From contig JAQGMT010000050.1 of the NCBI GenBank assembly GCA_028292185.1, positions 1-5,589 on the forward strand: a DNA stretch of 5,589 nt. The letters run 5' to 3'. The position numbers and the translations under genes are program-made. The notes below the pieces were generated by a model. It had not been told where the DNA came from and searched no databases. It saw nothing but the letters and a program-made list of their open reading frames with translations. Numbering within the stretch: position 1 is the first letter of the stretch; each line of letters begins with the position of its first letter. Positions 1 through 5,589 of this stretch are shown in pieces. This DNA is from Ramlibacter sp. (GTDB lineage Bacteria > Pseudomonadota > Gammaproteobacteria > Burkholderiales > Burkholderiaceae_C).

Positions 1-467
1 TCGTCCTGGCGGGCGTGCTGCACTGGGGGCTGGCCAGCACGCGCTGGGGCCTGGTGTTGCGGCTGGTCGGCGACCACGCGGAAACCGCGCGCGCGCTGGG
101 CTACCGCCTGACGCCGATCCGGGTCGCGGCCACCGCCGCCGGCGGGTTTTCGGCCGGGGTCGGCGGCGCTTATCTGTCGCTCTACTATCCCGGCAGCTGG
201 AATGAAGGCCTGTCCAGCGGCCAGGGCCTGATGGCGGTGGCGTTGGTCATTTTCGCGCGCTGGCGGCCGCTGCGCTGCCTGATGGCCGCGCTGATCTTCG
301 GCGCCGCCGGCGCGCTCGGACCGGCGCTGCAGTCGCTGGGCATCACCTCGGGCTATTACCTTTTCAATGCGGCTCCCTATGTGCTTACCTTGTCGATCAT
401 GATCATCAGCTGCCGCCCCGACCAGACCCTGGGCGGCGCGCCGGGCGAATTGAGCCTGACCCGCTAG
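1..467 (+). CDS. ABC transporter permease, BPD_transp_2 type (3' part only)
   Basis: C-terminal part of an inner-membrane permease of the branched-chain amino acid/sugar/nucleoside importer superfamily. The reading frame is open from position 3 and the true start lies left of the window, so about 155 residues are visible out of a usual 300-350. The fragment opens with the family's cytoplasmic loop that docks the ATPase: TRWGLVLRLVGDHAETARAL resembles the common 'T.~G..LRAvGenp.aA.alGi' pattern. Three hydrophobic segments follow, around positions 120-190, 228-320 and 357-410, the last ending just before a short polar tail and a TAG stop. The ATPase gene follows after 32 nt, so the two are surely co-transcribed. 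Resemblance to YufQ/NupQ-like permeases and the type of ATPase next door suggest uptake of nucleosides or a similar small polar solute, but this is inference. A periplasmic lipoprotein and a second permease would be expected upstream, outside the window. Confidence 0.88.
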   Translation, partial: VLAGVLHWGLASTRWGLVLRLVGDHAETARALGYRLTPIRVAATAAGGFSAGVGGAYLSLYYPGSWNEGLSSGQGLMAVALVIFARWRPLRCLMAALIFGAAGALGPALQSLGITSGYYLFNAAPYVLTLSIMIISCRPDQTLGGAPGELSLTR

Positions 468-499
468 GCAACGCACTTATCTGACAGGACTGGTTGCAG

Positions 500-2029
500 G
501 TGGCCGCCCTCACCCTTGATATCTTTCGCGCGAGCAAGTCTTTCGGCGGCTTGCGCGCCCTCGACGACGTGTCGATGCGCGTTGCCGCCGGCAGCGTGCA
601 TGCGCTGCTGGGAGAAAACGGCGCAGGCAAGAGCACGCTGGTCAAGGGCCTGATCGGTTACAGCCCGCTCGACCAGGGAAGCATATTGCTGGACGGACGC
701 GAGTGCGCCATCGCCAGTCCGCGCGACGCGCATGCCCTGGGCGTCGGCATGGTGTACCAGCACTTCACGGTGGCGCCCGGCCTGACCGTGGCGGAAAACC
801 TGCTGCTGGCGCGCGGACGCCTGCCCTGGAACATCTCGTGGAAGAAGGAGCACGCGGCGCTGGCGCGCTTCATGGACACCATGCCGTTCCGCGTCGCGCT
901 GGACCGGGCGGTCGGCGGCCTGTCCGCCGGCGAAAAGCAGAAACTCGAACTGCTCAAGCAGCTTTATCTCCAGCGCCGGCTCCTGATACTCGATGAGCCG
1001 ACTTCGGTGCTCACGCCGCAGGAAGCGCAGGAAGTGCTGGGACTGGTGCGCGGCCTGACGCAGCGCGGGCAGCTCACGGTGCTGATGATCACCCACAAGT
1101 TCCATGAGGTGATGGCGTTCGCCGACACGGTCACCGTGCTGCGCAAGGGAAAAGTCGTCGGTCATGCCGCCGTCGCGCAAACCAATGAAAACGAGCTGGC
1201 GTCATGGATGATGGGGCAGGCGCGCGTCGCAGCTGCCGCCGCACCGCGCAAGTCAGTGGCGCCCGATGCACCGGTCGCGCTCGCGCTGGAGCATCTGCGC
1301 GTCGCCAGCGACCGCGGCACCCAGGCGGTACGCGACCTGTCGCTGCAAGTGCAACGCGGCGAAATCGTCGGCATCGCCGGGATTTCCGGCAACGGCCAGA
1401 AAGAACTGGTCGAAGCGCTGCTGGGCCAGCGCCGCATCCTGGATGGGACAGTGAAGGTCAACGGCAGTCCCTACCACGCCACGCGCGAGCAGATGCTGGC
1501 GCAAAAAGTGTTCAGCCTGCCGGAAGAGCCGCTGCACAACGCCTGCGTTGCCGGCATGTCGGTCGCCGAGAATATGGCCCTGCGCGACTTCGACCGGCCG
1601 GCAATGCGGCGCGGCTGGCGTGTCAACCGGGCCGCGATGCAGTCTCGCGCACAAAAACTGATCGCCGCGTTCAACGTCAGGCCGCCTGCTCCGGAAAGCG
1701 CGATCGATACGCTTTCCGGAGGCAATGTGCAGCGCGCCATCCTGGCGCGCGAACTCTCCGAACCGGTGAACGTGCTGGTGGCGGCCAATCCGGTTTTCGG
1801 CCTCGATTTCGCGGCGGTGTCGGACATCCACGCCCGCATCGTCGCCGCACGCGAGCTCGGCACGGCGGTGCTGCTGGTCAGCGAGGACCTGGACGAATTG
1901 CTGGAATTGGCGGACCGCATCGCAGTGATCTCCAATGGGGTCATCGTGCATGTGACGCAGGCACGAGACGCGGATCGCGCCGTGCTCGGCCATTTCATGG
2001 CGGGCCGGGAGGCTGCGGCAGCGCGGTGA
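500..2029 (+). CDS. ABC importer ATP-binding protein with two nucleotide-binding domains (YufO/NupO-like)
   Basis: Cytoplasmic ATPase subunit that powers the adjacent permease; 509 residues, the normal length for this tandem class. Domain 1 (about 8-240) has a canonical Walker A GENGAGKST (38-46), Q-loop (VYQH, Gln87), signature LSAGE (141-145), Walker B LLILDEPT (from 161) and switch His199 (MITHK). Domain 2 (about 262-500) has a degenerate Walker A, GISGNGQKE (294-302), lacking the GKS/T lysine-serine pair. It keeps a good signature LSGGN (405-409), while its Walker B region reads VLVAANPVFGLD with no acidic pair, and its switch region reads VSEDLDE. Such asymmetry is usual in sugar/nucleoside-type double ATPases and points to one working ATP site, formed by Walker A of domain 1 and the signature of domain 2. 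The start is chosen at GTG 500, ten nt after AGGA (486-489); TTG at 494 is possible and adds two residues. BMP-type specificity (nucleosides, purines) is inferred from the domain 2 motifs. Confidence 0.93.
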   Translation: MAALTLDIFRASKSFGGLRALDDVSMRVAAGSVHALLGENGAGKSTLVKGLIGYSPLDQGSILLDGRECAIASPRDAHALGVGMVYQHFTVAPGLTVAENLLLARGRLPWNISWKKEHAALARFMDTMPFRVALDRAVGGLSAGEKQKLELLKQLYLQRRLLILDEPTSVLTPQEAQEVLGLVRGLTQRGQLTVLMITHKFHEVMAFADTVTVLRKGKVVGHAAVAQTNENELASWMMGQARVAAAAAPRKSVAPDAPVALALEHLRVASDRGTQAVRDLSLQVQRGEIVGIAGISGNGQKELVEALLGQRRILDGTVKVNGSPYHATREQMLAQKVFSLPEEPLHNACVAGMSVAENMALRDFDRPAMRRGWRVNRAAMQSRAQKLIAAFNVRPPAPESAIDTLSGGNVQRAILARELSEPVNVLVAANPVFGLDFAAVSDIHARIVAARELGTAVLLVSEDLDELLELADRIAVISNGVIVHVTQARDADRAVLGHFMAGREAAAAR

Positions 2030-2257
2030 GGCCACCTTCAGCTGCCGCAACAACCTGTTCATCGTCATCCAGCCGGTACCCCACGGCCGTTTCCGTCGGC
2101 AGATGCTGCGGCTGCGCTGCGACGCAACTCCCAGCGACTGAGCAAGCACACATCATTCAAGAACTGGATCAACCAGCCTCAACATAACTGGCTTTCCGTC
2201 CGGGGTGAGCGGCGATAAATTGGCCGTGTTCTTGCTTTCCTCCTCCCGAACTTCCGT
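2030..2257 (+). other. Intergenic region between ABC operon and rraA-like gene; probable promoter region
   Basis: This 228-nt gap separates the ABC operon from the next unit. The first half (to about 2145) is as GC-rich as the genes and has no convincing gene or T-tailed terminator hairpin. The second half (about 2145-2240) is visibly AT-richer, as expected of a promoter region. Weak -10-like hexamers are CATAAC (2183-2188) and GATAAA (2214-2219), each matching four of six TATAAT positions, but neither has a good -35 at proper spacing, so no promoter is called precisely. The frame of the downstream gene is closed by TAA at 2216-2218, with no standard start codon between it and the ATG at 2258. 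Confidence 0.4.
2164..2176. promoter_or_regulatory. Candidate operator: 13-bp imperfect palindrome upstream of the rraA-like gene
   Basis: CTGGATCAACCAG is a near-perfect palindrome about its central C: five of six base pairs match, including the full CTGG/CCAG arms. Another CTGG follows at 2188-2191, pairing in principle with the CCAG at 2173-2176. It lies about 80 nt before the start codon, within the AT-richer half of the gap. TGG-N5-CCA spacing is compatible with a dimeric helix-turn-helix regulator such as a FadR-type GntR protein, but no regulator gene is in the window and the arms are short enough to occur by chance. Confidence 0.25.
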
Positions 2258-2935
2258 ATGTACCAACTCAACTCGCTTCCCACTCCCGTCGACGCCGATC
2301 TGATCAAGCTGCTGGTCCAGGCCGAGCCGGCCGTTATCGGCCATTTCCGCTACACGGGCTTCATGGGCCCGGAGATCAAGGCCCACTTCCAGGATGTCCG
2401 CATCGCCGGCACCGCCATCACGGCGCGCGCGCCGGGCATGGACGGCGCCATGGTTCACTACGCCATCGGCCAGGCGCGGCGCGGCGACGTCCTGGTGATC
2501 GACCGCTGCGGCGACATGTCGATCGCCTGCATCGGCGGCGCGGTGGCCTATGCGGCCAAGGTCGCGGGCGTGGCGGGCATCATCGTCGACGGCCTGGTGA
2601 CCGACCTGGGCGAGCTGCGCCAGTACGGCGTGCCGTTCTGGTCCAAGGGCACCTGCGCCGTCACCGTCAAGACGCTCGGCCTGGGTGGCGAGTTCTGCCT
2701 TCCGGTGAGCTGCGGCGGCGTGACGGTGAACCCCGGCGACGCCATCCTGGCCGACGAAAACGGCGTGCTCGTCATGCCTGCCGCCGACATCAGGGAATCG
2801 GTGGCCCGCGCATTGCAAATGAGCAAGGACGAAAAGCTCACCCTGGCGCGCCTCGATGCCGGCGAGAAGTACCCCGACATCCTCGGCTCCACCAAAATCA
2901 TCATGGACGCGATCGAGAAGCAAAAGAAGCGCTGA
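2258..2935 (+). CDS. RraA / HMG-CHA aldolase-fold family protein
   Basis: Cytoplasmic protein of 225 residues, the usual length for the RraA-like family. The family includes 4-hydroxy-4-methyl-2-oxoglutarate (HMG) aldolases, which can also decarboxylate oxaloacetate, and the RNase E inhibitor RraA. Seen directly: ARRGDVLVIDRCGD (73-86), the glycine-rich GGAVAYAAKVAGVAGIIVDG (93-112), the metal-site region DGLVTDL (111-117), GVPFWSKG (124-131), and the C-terminal CGGVTVNPGDAILADENGV (152-170). The motif is normally DGxxRD: the Asp that helps bind the divalent metal is present (Asp116), but the catalytic Arg is Thr115. I recall some catabolic-locus members with VTD here, so this may mark a subgroup with another reaction. 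ATG 2258 is the first possible standard start after an in-frame TAA at 2216; no Shine-Dalgarno precedes it. The gene heads a unit with a Bug receptor and an aldo/keto reductase, favouring a metabolic role over RNase E control. The exact substrate is unknown. Confidence 0.9.
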   Translation: MYQLNSLPTPVDADLIKLLVQAEPAVIGHFRYTGFMGPEIKAHFQDVRIAGTAITARAPGMDGAMVHYAIGQARRGDVLVIDRCGDMSIACIGGAVAYAAKVAGVAGIIVDGLVTDLGELRQYGVPFWSKGTCAVTVKTLGLGGEFCLPVSCGGVTVNPGDAILADENGVLVMPAADIRESVARALQMSKDEKLTLARLDAGEKYPDILGSTKIIMDAIEKQKKR

Positions 2936-2984
2936 CCGCCGCTTGTCCTCCCGCGCGGTTTCCCTCATCCTCCAAGTGTTTACC

Positions 2985-2990
2985 GGAGAA
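2985..2990 (+). promoter_or_regulatory. Ribosome binding site of the Bug receptor gene
   Basis: GGAGAA; the core GGAG (2985-2988) sits five nt before ATG 2994. It decides the start: a second ATG at 3003 would be 14 nt away, and open frame further upstream (back to about 2856) overlaps the rraA-like gene and would bury the signal peptide. Confidence 0.7.
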
Positions 2991-2993
2991 CGT

Positions 2994-3962
2994 ATGTTTC
3001 ACATGATTCGTCGCAGCTTCCTCCTGCTGTCGCTGCTGGCCGCTGCCGGCGTCGTTTCGGCGCAGAGCTATCCCACCGGGCCGGTCAAGCTGATCGTTCC
3101 GTTCCCTGCCGGGGGCAGTGTCGACATCGTGGCGCGCAGCGTCGCCAAGCGGCTGAGCGAGGTGCTGGGCCAGCCCTTCATCGTGGACAACCGCGGGGGC
3201 GCCTCCGGCAACATCGGCGCCGAGATCGCCGCCAAGTCGCCGGCCGATGGCTACACGCTGTTCGTCACAAGCTCGGGCGTGCTGGCGGCGAACATGCACT
3301 TGTACAAGAAGATCCCGTTCGATCCTTTCAAGGACTTCGCGCCGGTGATTCGCCTGGTCAATCAGCCCAACATCCTGCTGGTGCATCCCTCCCTCGGGGC
3401 CAAGACCGTGCCGGAATTGATCGCGCTCGCCAAGGCGCAACCCGGCAAGATCACGATGGGCAGCGCCGGCATCGGGACCGGGCAGGACATCGCGGCGCAA
3501 CAGTTCGTGATGATGACCGGCACCAGCGTGCTGCACGTGCCGTACAAGGGCGGTGCGCCGGCCTTGACCGACCTGCTGGGCGGCCAGATCAACGCGATGT
3601 TCGAAACTTCGCCCACTGCATTGCCTTACGTCAAGCAAGGCAAGCTCAAGGCGCTTGCCATCACCAGCATCAAGCGCTCCCCCTTGCTGCCTGAGCTGCC
3701 CACCGTCGCCGAGGCCGGCGTGACCGGTTATGAATCGGTGACATGGATCGGCGTGGTCGCCCCAGCCGGCACACCCAAGCCCATCGTCGACCGCCTGAAC
3801 GCAGAACTCAACAAGTCGCTTGCCGGCGACATGGGCAAGCAGCTGGCCGAGATCAGCCTGGACCCGCTCGGCGGCACCCCCAGCGACATGGCGAACGCGA
3901 TCCGCCAGGATTCAGTCAGCCTCGGAAAGATCATCAAGGCGGCGAAGATCGAGCCGATCTGA
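2994..3962 (+). CDS. Bug-family (TctC-type) tripartite tricarboxylate transporter substrate-binding protein
   Basis: Periplasmic receptor for organic acids, 322 residues, normal length. Residues 1-23 form a Sec signal peptide: basic start (MFHMIRR), hydrophobic core (FLLLSLLAAAGVV), likely cleavage after VSA, before Gln24. The mature protein opens with the hallmark YPTGPVKLIVPFPAGGSVD (26-44), with Asp44 at the position that in Bug proteins commonly helps hold the ligand's carboxylate. Further family motifs are QPFIVDNRGGASGNIGAE, SPADGYTL, the HVPYKGGAPALTDLLGG stretch and LPELPTVAEAG; the Venus-flytrap fold is complete. The start is set by a Shine-Dalgarno at 2985. It lies 58 nt after the rraA-like gene and 11 nt before the aldo/keto reductase gene, so it is probably co-transcribed with both. 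No TctA/TctB membrane genes are visible: like most Bug receptors it is an orphan, either served by a transporter elsewhere or acting as a sensor. The ligand cannot be deduced; a carboxylate handled by the neighbouring enzymes is the simplest guess. Confidence 0.95.
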   Translation: MFHMIRRSFLLLSLLAAAGVVSAQSYPTGPVKLIVPFPAGGSVDIVARSVAKRLSEVLGQPFIVDNRGGASGNIGAEIAAKSPADGYTLFVTSSGVLAANMHLYKKIPFDPFKDFAPVIRLVNQPNILLVHPSLGAKTVPELIALAKAQPGKITMGSAGIGTGQDIAAQQFVMMTGTSVLHVPYKGGAPALTDLLGGQINAMFETSPTALPYVKQGKLKALAITSIKRSPLLPELPTVAEAGVTGYESVTWIGVVAPAGTPKPIVDRLNAELNKSLAGDMGKQLAEISLDPLGGTPSDMANAIRQDSVSLGKIIKAAKIEPI

Positions 3963-3973
3963 CTGTAGAGCGA

Positions 3974-4993
3974 ATGCAATACGTCCGGCTCGGAGCCACC
4001 GGGCTCCAGGTGTCGCGGGTCTGCCTTGGCACCATGACCTTCGGCTCGCCCGCGTGGCGGCCCTGGATCCTCGACGAGGCGGCCTCGCGCCCAGTACTGC
4101 GCCACGCGGTGGACCTGGGAATCAACTTCTTCGACACCGCGGACACCTATTCCGGCGGTGAGTCCGAGACCGTGACGGGACGCTGCCTGGCCGGGCTGTT
4201 TCCCGGCGCGCGGCGCGAAGAGTTTATCGTCGCCACCAAGGTGTTCAATCCGGTGGACATGGCATTCGAGGGCGTCGGCGCCGCGTCGTTTTCGCGCCGG
4301 CCCAACCTGGACGGCCTCAGCCGCAAGCGGATCCTGCACGCCGTCGACGCTTCGCTGCGGCGGCTCGGCACCGGCTACATCGACCTCTACCAGATCCATC
4401 GGTTCGACCCGCACACGCCGCTGGAGGAAACGATGGAGGCGCTGCACGACGTGGTGAAGGCGGGCAAGGTCCGCTACCTCGGCGCCAGCAGCATGTGGGC
4501 CTGGCAATTCGCCAAGGCGCAGCAGGTCGCAGCCGCCAACGGCTGGACGCGCTTCGTGAGCATGCAGAACCACTACAACCTGGTGTACCGCGAGGAAGAG
4601 CGCGAAATGATTCCGCTGTGCCAGGACTCGGGGGTGGCGCTGCTGCCCTGGAGCCCGCTGGCGCGCGGCTTCCTGGCCGGCGGCGACCCGCAGGGCGCGG
4701 GGCCGTCGCTGCGCAGCCAGAGCGACGACACCACGCGCAAGTTCTACGGGCGTGAGGCCGACCTCAGGATTCGCGAGGCGGTGCAGCGGCTCGCACGGGA
4801 GAAGGGCCTTCAGCCGGCAACGTTGGCCTATGCCTGGTTGCTGCACAAGGGCGTCACGGCGCCGATCGTTGGCGCGACCCAGGATTGGCAGGTCGAGCAG
4901 GCGGTCGCCGCCATCGACGTCACGTTGACCAGCGAGGAGGCCGGCCGCCTGGAAGCGGCCTACGAGCCGCGCGCGGTGCTAGGCCACGCCTGA
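3974..4993 (+). CDS. Aldo/keto reductase, YajO-like
   Basis: Soluble NADPH-dependent carbonyl reductase with a TIM-barrel fold, 339 residues. The catalytic tetrad is intact: Asp54 and Tyr59 in FFDTADTYSGGESE, Lys89 in VATKV, His142 in LYQIHRFD. The C-terminal half carries the cofactor-binding region, LPWSPLARG and later PIVGAT. From memory, many stretches match E. coli YajO closely (VKAGK.RYLGASSM, FVSMQ.HYNL.YREEEREM.PLC, and the ending 'Y.P..V.G'), so it belongs to that subgroup; YajO has been linked to xylulose 5-phosphate/thiamine precursor chemistry, but these reductases are promiscuous. Compared with the YajO I recall, there are about 14 extra residues between Val90 and the GLSR motif (114-117). 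ATG 3974 is 11 nt after the Bug gene stop, with only a weak AGAG (3967-3970) as ribosome site, suggesting translational coupling. In-frame sequence further upstream overlaps the Bug gene and is not family-like. Likely role here: reduction of an aldehyde or ketone made in the same pathway. Confidence 0.93.
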   Translation: MQYVRLGATGLQVSRVCLGTMTFGSPAWRPWILDEAASRPVLRHAVDLGINFFDTADTYSGGESETVTGRCLAGLFPGARREEFIVATKVFNPVDMAFEGVGAASFSRRPNLDGLSRKRILHAVDASLRRLGTGYIDLYQIHRFDPHTPLEETMEALHDVVKAGKVRYLGASSMWAWQFAKAQQVAAANGWTRFVSMQNHYNLVYREEEREMIPLCQDSGVALLPWSPLARGFLAGGDPQGAGPSLRSQSDDTTRKFYGREADLRIREAVQRLAREKGLQPATLAYAWLLHKGVTAPIVGATQDWQVEQAVAAIDVTLTSEEAGRLEAAYEPRAVLGHA

Positions 4994-5011
4994 GTTGCCG
5001 GCGGGGACTGC

Positions 5012-5589
5012 TCAATACCCGGTCCTCGCGTCGACCGTCGGCGGCAACACCCCGCTTTCGCGCCAGCGGCGAATGTTGCCGGCGACGATCTGCGCGGCGG
5101 TCTCCAGGTCGGTCGGGCCGGAGATGTGCGGCAGCACCGTCACGGCGGGGTGGCGCCATTCCCAGGCGTCGGGGGTGAGCGGTTCGCGCTTGAAGACGTC
5201 CAGCACGGCGTGGCGCAAATGCCCGGCATCGAGAGCGCCCTTCAGCGCCGCTTCCACGACGATGGGACCGCGCGCGAAATTGATCAGCTGCGCGCCTTCG
5301 GGCAGCCGGGCCAGCCGGGCGGCGTCGAGCAGGCCGGTGGTCTGCGCAGTCAGCGGAAGCAGGCAGACGAGGATGTCGCAGCGCTCCAGCAGGAGATCGA
5401 GCTCCTGCACGCCTGCAAAACATTCGACGCCGGCTATCGCCTTGCGCTGTCGGCTCCAGCCGCGGACTTTGAAGCCGGCCGCCCGCAGCACCGCCGCGGC
5501 CGCTTCGCCCAGCGCGCCGAGTCCCAGGAGGCCGACTGTCCGGGCGCCAGGGCGCCGGTAGGGCAGCGCGCGCCACTGGGCGTCACGCT
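5012..5589 (-). CDS. 2-hydroxyacid dehydrogenase, GhrA-like glyoxylate/hydroxypyruvate reductase (C-terminal part)
   Basis: Cytoplasmic NAD(P)H-dependent reductase of 2-keto acids to D-2-hydroxy acids. The frame is open to the right edge, so the N-terminal substrate domain (about 115-120 residues, start included) is missing; 191 residues are visible. The fragment contains the Rossmann motif GLGALG (5507-5524), then GFKVRGWSRQRK, where the second strand ends in basic rather than acidic residues, which favours NADPH. The catalytic triad is complete: Arg in NFARG (5270-5272), Glu in DVFKREPL (5183-5185), His in VLPHISGPT (5126-5128). The C-terminus VDARTGY closely resembles the VDRARGY ending I recall for E. 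coli GhrA, supporting that subgroup over phosphoglycerate dehydrogenase. It is transcribed towards the aldo/keto reductase gene, with only 18 nt between the two stops. Acting on glyoxylate, hydroxypyruvate or another keto acid would fit beside an aldolase-fold enzyme, but the two transcription units may be independent. Confidence 0.93.
   Translation of the reverse strand, partial: RDAQWRALPYRRPGARTVGLLGLGALGEAAAAVLRAAGFKVRGWSRQRKAIAGVECFAGVQELDLLLERCDILVCLLPLTAQTTGLLDAARLARLPEGAQLINFARGPIVVEAALKGALDAGHLRHAVLDVFKREPLTPDAWEWRHPAVTVLPHISGPTDLETAAQIVAGNIRRWRESGVLPPTVDARTGY

Noticed and set aside
2083..2100. Possible terminator after the ABC ATPase gene (GCCG/CGGC and ACGG/CCGT pairings)
   Set aside because: Stems are only 4 bp and there is no T-tract; not a convincing intrinsic terminator.
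2031..2142. Possible remnant coding sequence in the intergenic gap, on either strand
   Set aside because: The plus frame gives a 36-codon stretch ending at TGA near 2142, and a minus frame reads through, but neither has a start with a ribosome site or a recognisable family motif. A translated search would settle it; a strong hit to a gene end would revive the idea.
1253..2149. Long minus-strand open frame opposite the ABC ATPase, and other long antisense frames
   Set aside because: These are mirror frames caused by GC-rich codon bias; the translations have no family motifs and are His/Arg/Ala-rich, while the plus-strand gene has complete ABC motifs.
2856..2993. Open frame running upstream of the Bug receptor gene, giving a 368-residue protein with an N-terminal extension
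   Set aside because: The extension overlaps the rraA-like gene, has low-complexity Ser/Arg composition, and would put the signal peptide in the middle of the protein; ATG 2994 has a good ribosome site.
3743..3973. N-terminal extension of the aldo/keto reductase overlapping the Bug gene
   Set aside because: The extension is out-of-frame Bug coding sequence rich in Arg/Pro; family homology begins exactly at ATG 3974 (MQYVRLGATGLQVSR).
4943..4960. Perfect 6-bp hairpin GGCCGC-ctggaa-GCGGCC near the end of the reductase gene
   Set aside because: It lies inside the coding sequence, encodes conserved-looking residues, and has no T-run on either side; such hairpins are common by chance at this GC content.

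Overview
The window looks like a chromosomal piece of a high-GC betaproteobacterium, most likely in the Burkholderiales. The grounds are third-position G/C bias throughout and an orphan Bug-family (TctC-type) periplasmic receptor, a family hugely expanded in Bordetella, Achromobacter, Cupriavidus and relatives. No RNA gene, CRISPR array, insertion sequence or phage gene was seen.

Layout: (1) Positions 1-2029, plus strand: the end of an ABC importer operon, with the C-terminal part of a BPD_transp_2-type permease followed 32 nt later by a complete double-ATPase subunit of the BMP/nucleoside-type (YufO/NupO-like) class. (2) Positions 2030-2257: a 228-nt non-coding gap, AT-richer in its second half, with a 13-bp imperfect palindrome, probably holding the promoter and control region for the next unit. 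(3) Positions 2258-4993, plus strand: a compact three-gene unit encoding an RraA/HMG-aldolase-fold protein, a secreted Bug receptor and a YajO-like aldo/keto reductase, with gaps of 58 and 11 nt. (4) Positions 5012-5589, minus strand and convergent: the C-terminal two thirds of a GhrA-like 2-hydroxyacid (glyoxylate/hydroxypyruvate) reductase, running off the right edge.

Taken together, regions 3 and 4 read as a small carboxylic-acid catabolic locus: a receptor that captures an organic acid, an aldolase/decarboxylase-fold enzyme that may cleave a keto acid, and two NAD(P)H-dependent carbonyl reductases. The substrate cannot be read from the sequence, and the membrane subunits (TctA/TctB) that a Bug receptor would need are absent here. 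The ABC importer may be unrelated or may supply a different substrate.

Nothing in the window is a clearly new system. The best points for a second look are the RraA-like protein's Arg-to-Thr change in its catalytic motif, its leader without a Shine-Dalgarno sequence and with an anti-Shine-Dalgarno-like tract, the palindrome upstream of it, and the orphan receptor set between two enzymes.
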